This document shows, one piece after another, positions 8,085 to 17,336 of a DNA stretch of 64,000 bases. Both the position numbers and the translations under genes were made by a program. Source of the DNA: Thermodesulfovibrionales bacterium (GTDB lineage Bacteria > Nitrospirota > Thermodesulfovibrionia > Thermodesulfovibrionales > Dissulfurispiraceae). Each line of letters starts with the position of its first letter. Within the stretch, counting starts at the first letter, position 1. The notes beneath the pieces are model-generated. The model ran no database searches and was not told where the DNA came from. It saw only the letters and a program-made list of their open reading frames with translations. The DNA is taken from positions 1-64,000 of the forward strand of contig JAGUWD010000017.1 in the NCBI GenBank assembly GCA_020062545.1, written 5' to 3'.

Positions 8085-9893
8085 ATGGCAGAAAAACGTT
8101 TTGATGAGGACAAACTGGCCGAAGGCCAGTGCAATAGTCCTGCAACATGTGCTGTTGAAAAGAAGGGCATAAGCGAAGACTGGCTGTCGTTGTGGCTTGG
8201 CCTCTTCATATTTGTTCTTTCTCTATTTGCATTCGCAAAAACGGATATACTTGGATGGGGGATATCAACAAAGGTATGGACAGATGCTTCAAAGGCAATG
8301 TCTCCTGTAGGAAAAGATTATCAGACGGTGAAGGGTGAAATTACAAAAATTGATGGTCAGAAGGTGACCATTAAAAAAGCGGATGGCAAGGAAGAGACCA
8401 TAACGGTAAAGGAGGATACATCCGGTCTTAAGGTTGGAGACAAGTATGAGAAAAAGGGAATATCAGGGTTTGCATCTATAGTGCTAACCTATCTCTTCAT
8501 GCTTATTGTAATGACTATTGGCGCTGCGGCATTGCGTGCGAATGTCAGCAAATTCGTTATAGGATTCACCATTGCCTTCTGGATAAGTTATGCATGCTGG
8601 TTTATAGGCCATTATGCATACATAGCCGCAACCAATGCAAAGAAGGCAGGCGTTCCATGGTCACTGAGGCTGACAGGTGAGTCAGGGTTTATCGTAGCAC
8701 TCTTGGCAGGCCTGTTTGTCGGCAACTTCATGCCCGGACTTTCAAAAACCCTGAAAGAAGCGGTAAGGCCAGAACTCTATATAAAAACTGCCATTGTCCT
8801 TATGGGCGCACTATTAGGCCTTAAGGCAGCCGAGTCCTTCAGTCTTGCATCAGCGGTTATGTTCAGGGGACTCTGTGCCATTGTAGAGGCATACCTCATC
8901 TACTGGGCATTGGTCTATTTTGTTGCGAGGAAATACTTCAAGTTCAGCAAGGAATGGGCAGCGCCCCTCGCATCAGGCATATCCATATGCGGTGTGTCAG
9001 CAGCAATAGCAACAGGCGGCGCAATAAGGGCAAGGCCTGTGGTGCCTATTATGGTATCCTCGCTGGTTGTTATATTCGCTGTCCTTGAGCTCATAATACT
9101 GCCCTTTTTAGCACAGAACTTCTTATGGAAAGAGCCGTTGGTGGCAGGCGCATGGATGGGTCTTGCGGTCAAGACCGACGGCGCAGCAGTTGCAAGCGGT
9201 GCAGTTACCGATGCGCTTATAAGGGCAAAGGCAATGACAATGGAGGGGGTAAACTATAAGGAAGGCTGGATAACAATGACCTCTACAACAGTAAAGCTTT
9301 TCATCGACATCTTTATCGGTGTGTGGGCATTCATCCTGGCTATAATCTGGAGCGCAGTCATAGAGCGCAAAGAGGGTGGAAAGGTTCAGGCCATTGAGAT
9401 ATGGCATAGATTCCCGAAGTTTGTGCTGGGATATGCCATCACATTCTTTATACTCCTGTTAATCTGTTTACCTGCTACCAGAGCTATAGGGCCTGTTGAC
9501 AAAGAGATCGGCACCATAAAAGAAGAAATCTCCAAGGCAGAAAAGCAGCTTCCGACAGTAACAGATCCGGCAGCACAGGCAGCCTTAACCGAAAAAATCA
9601 AGGCAGGGAAGGATAAGATAAAAAGCCTTGAGGCGCAGATCAAAGAACCAAAGGCAACTATCGCATCAGCTAAAACAGCAACAAGCGGAAGCAACTCTTT
9701 CAGGGTGATGTTCTTTGTGCTTACCTTCTTTACAATCGGAGTTGTATCCAATTTCAAGAAGCTATGGGAAGAGGGTATTGGCAAACTGGCTGCAGTTTAT
9801 GTCCTCTGTCTGTTCGGGTTCATTATATGGATTGGTTTGATTATCTCATGGATATTCTTCCATGGTGTAAAACCACCGGTAATAACAGGATAA
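8085..9893 (+). CDS. YeiH/UPF0324-family membrane carrier, second copy with two soluble inserts
   Basis: A 602-residue relative of the carrier at 4199. The core keeps the ASGISICGVSAAIATGG and GAWMGLAVKTDGAAVAS family segments. Two insertions are unusual. Residues about 62-124, between the first helices, form a small beta-rich domain (KGEITKIDGQKVTIKKADGK, similar in feel to metal-binding or OB-like repeats). Residues about 468-535, before the last helices, form a charged predicted coiled coil. The insert positions imply external or membrane-surface partners. It is preceded by its own sigma-54 promoter and followed within 19 bases by a small membrane protein. Substrate unknown; sulfite, sulfate or another anion is a family-based guess. 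Confidence 0.85.
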   Translation: MAEKRFDEDKLAEGQCNSPATCAVEKKGISEDWLSLWLGLFIFVLSLFAFAKTDILGWGISTKVWTDASKAMSPVGKDYQTVKGEITKIDGQKVTIKKADGKEETITVKEDTSGLKVGDKYEKKGISGFASIVLTYLFMLIVMTIGAAALRANVSKFVIGFTIAFWISYACWFIGHYAYIAATNAKKAGVPWSLRLTGESGFIVALLAGLFVGNFMPGLSKTLKEAVRPELYIKTAIVLMGALLGLKAAESFSLASAVMFRGLCAIVEAYLIYWALVYFVARKYFKFSKEWAAPLASGISICGVSAAIATGGAIRARPVVPIMVSSLVVIFAVLELIILPFLAQNFLWKEPLVAGAWMGLAVKTDGAAVASGAVTDALIRAKAMTMEGVNYKEGWITMTSTTVKLFIDIFIGVWAFILAIIWSAVIERKEGGKVQAIEIWHRFPKFVLGYAITFFILLLICLPATRAIGPVDKEIGTIKEEISKAEKQLPTVTDPAAQAALTEKIKAGKDKIKSLEAQIKEPKATIASAKTATSGSNSFRVMFFVLTFFTIGVVSNFKKLWEEGIGKLAAVYVLCLFGFIIWIGLIISWIFFHGVKPPVITG

Positions 9894-9912
9894 AATAAAG
9901 AGGAGGTATTTT

Positions 9913-10074
9913 ATGCCGGAAGAACCAAGATTGGTAGACGAATTAAAGAAGATGGAATATGAGCCGCTACTTCCTATCGAGAAAAAGCTCATTGGATGGA
10001 GCATAGGACTCGGAATCGGGCTGCTGGCGATCCTCGTGTGGATAAGCTACACATTCTTCCCGGGACAGCACTGA
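9913..10074 (+). CDS. small single-pass membrane protein paired with the second carrier
   Basis: A 53-residue product with a strong AGGAGG site eight bases before the ATG. It has a charged N-terminal part (MPEEP, KKMEYEPLLP, EKK), one membrane helix and a short GQH tail. Its layout matches the 48-residue protein at 5820. The gene is closed immediately by a strong terminator, so the transcription unit is just carrier plus small protein. Confidence 0.78.
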   Translation: MPEEPRLVDELKKMEYEPLLPIEKKLIGWSIGLGIGLLAILVWISYTFFPGQH

Positions 10075-10087
10075 GACTTCAAACCTC

Positions 10088-10125
10088 AAAAAAGCCCTGA
10101 TGGAGAATCCAATCAGGGCTTTTTT
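10088..10125 (+). terminator. rho-independent terminator of the second carrier operon
   Basis: A 14-base stem (AAAAAAGCCCTGAT with ATCAGGGCTTTTTT) and ten-base loop, the second arm ending in a run of T. It lies 14 bases after the stop codon. Confidence 0.92.
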
Positions 10126-10275
10126 ACTTTAAATTAACCTTGACAGTTACATGCTATATGTCTGATACTAAAGAAAATAAGTTAAGCAACCGATTATATA
10201 TTGATTTGTTAATTTTACTGGTTTGTAGATTACTTGCAGTACCATTAAGGGAAAAGGAGACATGAACCAGACAGT

Positions 10276-13200
10276 ATGCACGGTTTTATGGGAAGCATCG
10301 CTGTAATAGGGGCAGGAAAGGGCGGAAGCGCCCTTTTGTCAGTTCTTCTAAAAGAACCGAATATCAATGTAGTAGGCATTGCTGACATCAATCCCGATGC
10401 TCCGGGCATCAATATCGCAAAGCAGTTTAATATTCCCATCACCAATAATTTCAAAGAACTTGCAGCCAAAAAACCGGACATAATAATCAATGTAACAGGC
10501 GACAGCAGTATAACTGCCGAGGTTCTTAAGATACTGAAACGAAAATCTCCTGGCACAGAAGTAATCGATGGACAAAGCGCAAAACTCATCTGGGATTTAC
10601 TCGAAAAACGCCGCCAATCAAAAGAGGAGATAAAGGCCCTTCTTAACGAGACAAAAGACCTGTACCGCATCGGCGTTGCCCTGACATCAGCGGATAAACT
10701 GGAGGAGGTATTGGACACCCTCATGTTGGAGGCCATTCGCACCGTAAATGCTCCTGCGGGAAGCATTGCCCTGTATGATGAAAAGAGCGATACGCTTACA
10801 TTAAAGGCGGCTCACGGTTTTTCAAAGGATTTCTCCCATGTTGTTCAATGGAAAAGGCGGGATGGCGGAATGACAGACCACATTCTGAGCAAAAGAATTC
10901 CCACGATAATTCCGGATATAGAGACTTATCCATTTGTTGATAACAGAAACATCATTAAAGAAGGGATAAAGAGCATTGTGGCAGTGCCTCTTTTTGCCAA
11001 CGACCATACAATCGGCATCATGTACATAGATGATTTTAAGCCAAGAAACTGGACGCAGAGGGAGATTGAATTTATCACCCTCCTGGGAATCCAGGCCGCA
11101 TATGCCATCGAAAAATTCAGGCTTATCGAGGCAATATCAGAAACACAGAACTATCTGAAGAATGTCCTTGACAATTCTGCCGATATAATAATAACCACCG
11201 ACACAGAAGGCAGGATCGTTGAATTCAACAAAGGGGCATCAAGAATTCTGGGATATTCAAAAGAGGAAATAATAGGAACCAAAGCTGAGAAACTATGGGT
11301 GCAGCCCGAGCAAAGGCGGGACATACTCAAGATACTCGGAAAAGAGGGATATGTATCTAATTATGAAACACAGTTGGTGACAAAGGATAGAAGGAATATA
11401 GATGTCAGTCTAACCCTTTCGTATATTCTGAGCAGCAAGAAGGGGATTTTAGGAACAGTAGGCATCAGCAAGGATATAACCGAAAAGAAAAAGCTCGAAA
11501 GGGCGATTGAGGAGAGAAATTTAGAGCTTCAGGAACTGAACGAAAAACTCGAGGAAAAGGTCATTGAAAGGACAAAAGAACTCGAAAAAGCAAATAGGGA
11601 GCTCGAAAGATCAAACAGGCTGAAGAGCCAGTTCATTGCAACAATGAGCCATGAACTCAGAACCCCTCTCAACTCTATCCTTGGGTTTTCGGAATTGCTC
11701 ATGGATGAAGTGTTTGGAACACTCACGGAAAAACAGAAGAAATATGCAAGCAACATTTACAGTTCAGGAAGCCATCTGCTGCAACTCATCAACAACATCC
11801 TGGATATAGCAAAGATTGAATCAGGAAAGATGGAACTCCATTATGAAGCCTTCTCTGTACGCCAGGCCATATCAGAGGTGGAAGCAGTAATAAAACCACT
11901 ATCAGACAAGAAGAACCAGAATCTGTCCATAACGATAGGCAATAAGGTCTCTATAATCAAAGCGGACAAGGTTAAATTCAAACAGATACTCTATAACCTC
12001 CTTTCCAATGCCGTAAAGTTCACACAGGAAGGCGGAGACATTCTCATGGAGGCAGAATTGATAAGCAGCGAAAACATCTCCTACCTTACAAAGAATCCTA
12101 ATATATGTCCCGGAAATGAAAGCTGCCTGAGAATCTCTGTACTTGATACAGGAATCGGCATAAAAAAACAGGATCATGAAAAGATATTCTCTGAATTCGA
12201 GCAGGTTGACAGCAGTTTTTCAAGGAGATATGAAGGGACAGGACTTGGACTTGCCCTGACAAAAAAACTCGTGGAACTCCATGGAGGAGAGATTTCTGTT
12301 CAGAGCGAGGAGGGCAAAGGCAGCAAGTTTACGGTAATCTTTCCACTCTTTGATATCGCTGTCACGGAAAAGGCAGCAAAAGTTAAAGAACCTGAACTAA
12401 TAGAAGAGCCTGTCTACGATATGGATATATCAAGGAACAGAAGAGGAGATGCACCTCTAATCCTCGTTGTTGAGGATGACCCCTCCACTTCTGAATTGCT
12501 GACCCTCTATCTTGCACAGGGTGGGTACAGGATTGCACATGCCTATAACGGAGATACCGCTGTAGATCGTATAAAGGAATTAAAGCCATTTGCAGTACTC
12601 CTTGATGTGATGCTTCCCGGAAAAGACGGATGGGAAATACTACAGGAAATGAAATCAGACCCCGAGATGAAGGACATTCCTGTGATTATATCTTCTGTTA
12701 TAGATAACAGGGAGTTGGGCTTTACCCTCGGGGCCTCTGATTACCTCATAAAACCTGTGGACAGGATCACCCTCCTGAAAAAGCTCGAGGAGTTAAGTTT
12801 TGCCACAAAGAAGGGGAGAAGGCCCGTGAATATCCTCTGTATCGATGACCATGCCGAGGTGCTGGAACTGCTGACATCCATTCTCGAACCATCAGGCTAC
12901 AATGTAATCACGGCCAATTCAGGTAGACAGGGCATAGAAAAGGCGGTAGCATACAGGCCGGACCTCGTTATCCTTGACCTTATGATGCCCGAGGTGGATG
13001 GCTTTGAAGTGGCGCAGATACTAAAAAACAATCCTTCCACCATGGATATCCCCATACTCATTCTTACTGCAAAGGACCTGACAGTAGATGACAGGCTCCG
13101 GCTTGCAGGGAAAATAGAAAACTGCATACAGAAGAGCCATTTCACAAAGGAAGACCTGTTAATGCACATAAGAGACCTCGAGGTCACTTATCCTGCAAGG

Positions 13201-13704
13201 GCAGGACTTCTGGACGAGGTGAGCGGTCTTTTCGACCACTGCTACTTCCAGATACGCCTTGCACAGGAGGTAAGCAGAGCGGGCAGATACAAAAATACAT
13301 TTACATTATTGATGCTCGACCTCGATAATTTCACGGATTACATAAAGGCACATGGAATCCACAGGTCAAACATCGTTATCAGAAAGATAGCCGAATTTTT
13401 GAGAAAATCCCTGCGGGGTTCGGATACGGTAGTAAGATACGGAATCGATGAGTTCGGGATCATACTCTCAAGCACATTAAAGGCGTCTGCCGAGGCTGTA
13501 GCAAAGAGGTTCCTTGCGTACATTGACAGCTATCCATTTTACGGCGAGGAGGTAATGCCCCATGGGAAGATAACTGCAAGTGTCTCTGTAATAAACTATC
13601 CTCAAGATGCGTCTTCTCCTGAGGAACTCATATTCAAGGCTCATCAGTCCCTTAGAAAGGCAAAGGAGAGCGGAGGGCAGAAGGTAGTGGTATATGAGCA
13701 CTAA
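10276..13704 (+). CDS. hybrid sensor kinase: Rossmann-like, GAF, PAS, HisKA, HATPase, REC, REC, degenerate GGDEF
   Basis: A 1142-residue cytosolic signalling protein. Residues 1-110 resemble an NAD(P)-binding dehydrogenase fold (IAVIGAGKGGSALLS, then a strand ending in Asp at GIADINPDAPG, then INVTGDSS). GAF (about 125-275), PAS (about 290-400), a coiled coil and HisKA with MSHELRTPLNS follow, then an ATPase domain ending near 695. Two receivers come next (about 730-845, LLDVMLPGKDG; about 850-970, LDLMMPEVDG), then a GGDEF-like domain whose signature reads YGIDEF. The GGDEF match is imperfect, so cyclase activity is doubtful. A second ATG at 10288 is an alternative start. It overlaps the next regulator gene. 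A dinucleotide-sensing role is inferred. Confidence 0.9.
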   Translation: MHGFMGSIAVIGAGKGGSALLSVLLKEPNINVVGIADINPDAPGINIAKQFNIPITNNFKELAAKKPDIIINVTGDSSITAEVLKILKRKSPGTEVIDGQSAKLIWDLLEKRRQSKEEIKALLNETKDLYRIGVALTSADKLEEVLDTLMLEAIRTVNAPAGSIALYDEKSDTLTLKAAHGFSKDFSHVVQWKRRDGGMTDHILSKRIPTIIPDIETYPFVDNRNIIKEGIKSIVAVPLFANDHTIGIMYIDDFKPRNWTQREIEFITLLGIQAAYAIEKFRLIEAISETQNYLKNVLDNSADIIITTDTEGRIVEFNKGASRILGYSKEEIIGTKAEKLWVQPEQRRDILKILGKEGYVSNYETQLVTKDRRNIDVSLTLSYILSSKKGILGTVGISKDITEKKKLERAIEERNLELQELNEKLEEKVIERTKELEKANRELERSNRLKSQFIATMSHELRTPLNSILGFSELLMDEVFGTLTEKQKKYASNIYSSGSHLLQLINNILDIAKIESGKMELHYEAFSVRQAISEVEAVIKPLSDKKNQNLSITIGNKVSIIKADKVKFKQILYNLLSNAVKFTQEGGDILMEAELISSENISYLTKNPNICPGNESCLRISVLDTGIGIKKQDHEKIFSEFEQVDSSFSRRYEGTGLGLALTKKLVELHGGEISVQSEEGKGSKFTVIFPLFDIAVTEKAAKVKEPELIEEPVYDMDISRNRRGDAPLILVVEDDPSTSELLTLYLAQGGYRIAHAYNGDTAVDRIKELKPFAVLLDVMLPGKDGWEILQEMKSDPEMKDIPVIISSVIDNRELGFTLGASDYLIKPVDRITLLKKLEELSFATKKGRRPVNILCIDDHAEVLELLTSILEPSGYNVITANSGRQGIEKAVAYRPDLVILDLMMPEVDGFEVAQILKNNPSTMDIPILILTAKDLTVDDRLRLAGKIENCIQKSHFTKEDLLMHIRDLEVTYPARAGLLDEVSGLFDHCYFQIRLAQEVSRAGRYKNTFTLLMLDLDNFTDYIKAHGIHRSNIVIRKIAEFLRKSLRGSDTVVRYGIDEFGIILSSTLKASAEAVAKRFLAYIDSYPFYGEEVMPHGKITASVSVINYPQDASSPEELIFKAHQSLRKAKESGGQKVVVYEH

Positions 13705-14074
13705 ACAGAAGATACTCGTTGTCGAGGACAATCAGGTTAATCTGGAGTTGTTCATGGACATCCTCAATGTAGGAGGCTATGAATGCCTTCACACAACGAA
13801 GGGGGAAGAAGCCTTAGATATAGCAAAGAGGGAAAGACCCGACCTTGTGCTTCTGGATATTCAGTTGCCGGGTGTGGACGGCCTGGAGGTTGTAAAAACA
13901 TTGAAATCATCGGATGATACAAGGAATCTTAAGATAATCGCCCTCACCGCCTATGCAATGAAGGGAGACAGGGAGATGTTTCTGGAACAGGGGTTTGACG
14001 GATATATACCGAAACCCATTAAAATGAAGGAATTTCTATCAGCCATAGAAGGCTATCTCAAGGGCAGGTTATAG
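13694..14074 (+). CDS. single-domain response regulator (CheY/DivK-like)
   Basis: A stand-alone receiver of 126 residues with acidic pocket VVEDNQ, phospho-acceptor Asp in LLDIQLPGVDG, conserved Thr in ALTAYAM and Lys in IPKPIK. It has no output domain. It overlaps the end of the hybrid kinase gene by 11 bases, so it is very likely its phosphorelay partner. Confidence 0.92.
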   Translation: MSTKQKILVVEDNQVNLELFMDILNVGGYECLHTTKGEEALDIAKRERPDLVLLDIQLPGVDGLEVVKTLKSSDDTRNLKIIALTAYAMKGDREMFLEQGFDGYIPKPIKMKEFLSAIEGYLKGRL

Positions 14075-14127
14075 GTGATAGGTATTTGGTTATGGGTTTG
14101 AGAACTAAAACCTATTACCTATTATCT
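14066..14127. repeat. degenerate heptamer repeat forming a hairpin between convergent genes
   Basis: Five tandem 7-mers of the form xGGTxxT cover 14066-14100 (AGGTTAT, AGGTGAT, AGGTATT, TGGTTAT, GGGTTTG). They face an inverted pair (CCTATTA, CCTATTA) at about 14110-14123. The arms can pair over about 13 bp with one mismatch. The array supplies the last codons of both converging genes and may act as a bidirectional terminator. Confidence 0.6.
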
Positions 14128-15169
14128 TTAAAAACCCTTTCATATCGAACTCTGTTTCAATGAGCTCTTTTGCACGGGCTATTTTGCCCTTTTCCCTTAT
14201 CCGTGCCTTTCCCATTGTTGCCTCTATTCTGTCAATAGCTGTAAATGTGTCCTCTGCTACTGATATGATTGGGATGCCCTTTGACTGCGCCCTGCCGATA
14301 ACAACATCGTTTGTATAAAGTCCGCCTGTAAGGATTATGCACTTTGTTGAAGTCTCCATAGCGGCAAGCTGTATGTCGGAGCGGTGGGCACCTGTGATTA
14401 CTGCCTTGTTGGGTATCCTGCTGAAATAACTGAGGGCGCTGTCCACATCCATAGCACCTATGGAAAAGTTCTCCACAAAGTCATCGAGTCTGTCCTCACA
14501 ACAGAGCACTCTGCCGTTAAGGATTTCAACAAGCTGTCTTATGGCTATGGATTCCAAAAAACTGTCCTTTGGGAAAACGCCGAATATTGTAACTCCATTC
14601 TTCTCCAGAAACGGTCTTATCTTCTCCCTGGCATGGGCTGCTGCATTCTGCGGCACTTTATTAATAACACTTCCTATAAACCTCTCGCCAAAAAGTTTGT
14701 ACGCCCCGATGATGGTATCCATAGTGCTGTCTCCTCTCCACAACTCCACCATCATGATATAAGCATCCATCTCCTTTATAAGCTCGAAGGCATCGATATT
14801 TAGAGAAGCCCCTTCAAAGAGGTCTGCTGCACCGCCGATAATGACAATATCTTTATTTTTCTGTGATTCAACTGCCTCCATTATCCTATTTTTTACATCT
14901 CCTATCTTTCCCTCAAACAACAAATTTTGTTCCTCGTAGCTAAAGACAAAGGGGGAAACCACATTAAGGCTGTCAGACAGGGAAAGGGCATCTTTTATAA
15001 AAACGGCATCCGCATCGAATATATGCCGACCAATTTTTGCAGGGATTTTGCCGAAAGGCTTGATATAGCCAACCCTGTATCCCTGCTCGATTAATTTCAG
15101 TCCGAGACCGAGGGCAAGAAATGTCTTGCCGCTATGGCTTCTGTTTGATGCTATAAATATCGGTATCAT
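14105..15169 (-). CDS. AAA/BioD-like and DRTGG domain protein (Pta N-terminal type)
   Basis: A 354-residue protein. The N-terminal part is a dethiobiotin-synthetase-like P-loop domain (IASNRSHSGKTFLALGLG). The C-terminal part is a DRTGG-type domain of the kind found at the N-terminus of long phosphotransacetylases (around ITGAHRSDIQ and IILTGG). The catalytic Pta domain is absent. It follows the ADP-forming acyl-CoA synthetase gene in the same direction by 17 bases. Stand-alone proteins of this kind are often encoded beside such synthetases and probably regulate them; the activity is not established. Confidence 0.8.
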   Translation of the reverse strand: MIPIFIASNRSHSGKTFLALGLGLKLIEQGYRVGYIKPFGKIPAKIGRHIFDADAVFIKDALSLSDSLNVVSPFVFSYEEQNLLFEGKIGDVKNRIMEAVESQKNKDIVIIGGAADLFEGASLNIDAFELIKEMDAYIMMVELWRGDSTMDTIIGAYKLFGERFIGSVINKVPQNAAAHAREKIRPFLEKNGVTIFGVFPKDSFLESIAIRQLVEILNGRVLCCEDRLDDFVENFSIGAMDVDSALSYFSRIPNKAVITGAHRSDIQLAAMETSTKCIILTGGLYTNDVVIGRAQSKGIPIISVAEDTFTAIDRIEATMGKARIREKGKIARAKELIETEFDMKGFLKIIGNRF

Positions 15170-15186
15170 GTTTCCCTCCTCTTTAT

Positions 15187-17286
15187 CTATCCACGTTTTG
15201 GCCTTTCAAAAATAATCCGTGCGTCTATGGCAAAGGCGCCACTATTCATAACAACAAGGGGGTTTATGTCAAGCTCCCTTATCATTGGGAAGTCCATAAC
15301 AAGGGACGATATATTCAAAATCCCGTTAACTATTGCCTCTATGTCCACAGGTCTCTCTCCCCTCGTACCCTTCAGAAGTGCAGCGGTTTTTATTTCATCT
15401 ATCATAGATACCGCCTCCTTTCTGGACACCGGCGCTATCCTGAACGACACGTCCTTTAAGACCTCAACATATATGCCGCCCAGACCGAACATGATCATAT
15501 GTCCGAATGTCCTGTCATCAGTCACTCCAAGGATCACCTCTTTGCCGCCCTTGATCATTTCATAAATCATCACGCCGTTTATAAGTGCATGGGGCATCAG
15601 TCTCTTTGCATTGGATGTTATCTCCATAAATGCATCCTCTGCTGCAACATCTGAATTTATGTTGAGCTTCACTCCTCCAACATCCGTCTTATGAAGGATA
15701 TCAGGAGATGAGACCTTCATTACAACAGGAAATCCTATCTTTTCTGAAATAGCAGCTGCCTCCTTTGCAGTGCGTGCCAGAGCCCTCAGGGGAAATACGA
15801 ATCCATAATTGGAAAGTATTGCCATTGCAATGTCTTCCCCTGCCTCGTACCTTCCTGCCTTCAACAAACTGTCGATTATCCCCTTTGCTGCATCTTTATT
15901 GTACATATGCCCCTGTATTTCTTCTTCGATGCCCTGTCTCCACATATTGTAATCATAGAGTTTCTTGAATGCCCTGACCGCTGTTTCAGGATAAGAGAAG
16001 TTCGGGATTGCACTTGTCTTAAGCATTTCAATTGATTCCCTTACCCTCATTTCACCCATGAAAGACGTTATGACAGGTTTATCCGCGGTTTTTGATTTGT
16101 TAATGATTATCTCCGCTGTATTCTCCACATCTGTCATTGCCTGCGGAGTGAGTATCACGATAATACCATCCACATTGGGATCTGTAATTGCTTTGTTCAG
16201 CACAACTTCATACCGCTCTGATGTGGCATCTCCGATTATGTCCACAGGGTTATAGAGGGATGCGTTCTTTGGTAAAAGCGGCGCTATTGACTCTATGGCA
16301 TTCCTTGACATCTGCGGTAATTTAAGGCCAAGCTTTTCTGATGCATCTGCTGCAATTATTCCCGGTCCTCCAGCATTTGTAACAATTAACAGCCTGTTCC
16401 CTGAAGGCAGCTTGCCGCCCGAAAATGCAAGGGCCGTATCGAAAAGCTCTTGAATCCCATTTGCCCTGATAACGCCTGTCTGTTTAAATGCTGCATCAAA
16501 GGCAGTCTCAGAGCCTGCAAGGGCGCCTGTATGGGATGATGCTGCCCTTGCACCGGCCTCGGTGCCTCCTGACTTTAGGAGAATAACAGGTTTTACCTTT
16601 GTTGCCTTTCTGGCAACATTTAAAAACCTCCTGCCGTCAACAACATCCTCTATGTATCCTAAAATAACATCGGTATCAGGGTCATTAATAAAATATTCTA
16701 TAAAATCTATCTCATTGAGGTCTGTCTTATTGCCGAGGCTTATGAACTTTGAAAACCCCATCCTGTTTCCGATTGCCCAGTCCAATATGGCAATGCCAAG
16801 GGCCCCTGACTGCGAAAAAAATGCATTTCTACCACTCGGAAGCATACCTGCTGCAAAGGTGGCATTCATGCTGTTGGCTGTATTGATTATCCCGAGACAG
16901 TTCGGGCCCAGGATGCGGATATTGTTATCCTTACTTATTATCCTGATTTCCTGTTCCAGCCTGACACCCTCTGGCCCTGCCTCCTTGAAGCCTGCGCTCA
17001 CGATTACCGCTGCCCTGACTCCTGCAGCAGCACAATCAACAAGGGTCTCGGGTACAAATCGGGCAGGGACTGCTATAACCGCAAGGTCAATGCTTTTGCC
17101 AACTTCAGACGCCTTCTGATAAGCCTTAAGCCCCAAGATATCCGTGGCAGATGGGTTTACAGGGTACAGCCTGCCTTTATAGCTGAATCTAACAAGATTA
17201 TTTAGGACAGCTCCTCCGACCTTCTGCGGGTCTCTTGATGCACCAATGACCGCGATGGAATCAGGATTAAACAGGGGTTCAAGCAT
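15187..17286 (-). CDS. acetate/acyl-CoA ligase, ADP-forming (fused alpha-beta)
   Basis: A 699-residue enzyme that converts acyl-CoA, ADP and phosphate to the free acid, CoA and ATP. The N-terminal CoA-binding domain begins SIAVIGASRDPQKVGG. The succinyl-CoA-synthetase-like domains carry the phospho-histidine region SSHTGALAGS. The C-terminal ATP-grasp half (from about 485) has FPVVMKVSSPDILHKTDVGG. It is a single-chain alpha-beta fusion of the usual length. It probably provides substrate-level ATP from acetyl-CoA or another acyl-CoA in anaerobic metabolism. Confidence 0.92.
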   Translation of the reverse strand: MLEPLFNPDSIAVIGASRDPQKVGGAVLNNLVRFSYKGRLYPVNPSATDILGLKAYQKASEVGKSIDLAVIAVPARFVPETLVDCAAAGVRAAVIVSAGFKEAGPEGVRLEQEIRIISKDNNIRILGPNCLGIINTANSMNATFAAGMLPSGRNAFFSQSGALGIAILDWAIGNRMGFSKFISLGNKTDLNEIDFIEYFINDPDTDVILGYIEDVVDGRRFLNVARKATKVKPVILLKSGGTEAGARAASSHTGALAGSETAFDAAFKQTGVIRANGIQELFDTALAFSGGKLPSGNRLLIVTNAGGPGIIAADASEKLGLKLPQMSRNAIESIAPLLPKNASLYNPVDIIGDATSERYEVVLNKAITDPNVDGIIVILTPQAMTDVENTAEIIINKSKTADKPVITSFMGEMRVRESIEMLKTSAIPNFSYPETAVRAFKKLYDYNMWRQGIEEEIQGHMYNKDAAKGIIDSLLKAGRYEAGEDIAMAILSNYGFVFPLRALARTAKEAAAISEKIGFPVVMKVSSPDILHKTDVGGVKLNINSDVAAEDAFMEITSNAKRLMPHALINGVMIYEMIKGGKEVILGVTDDRTFGHMIMFGLGGIYVEVLKDVSFRIAPVSRKEAVSMIDEIKTAALLKGTRGERPVDIEAIVNGILNISSLVMDFPMIRELDINPLVVMNSGAFAIDARIIFERPKRG

Positions 17287-17336
17287 AAAATAAGTCTATC
17301 CGTTAATAACCGTGTGGTCAAGGGGAATTAGGGTGT

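Noticed and set aside
10140-10275. sigma-54 promoter before the hybrid kinase
   Set aside because: A GG and a GC are present but 14 bases apart; a TTGACA with a weak -10 near 10140-10165 fits better.
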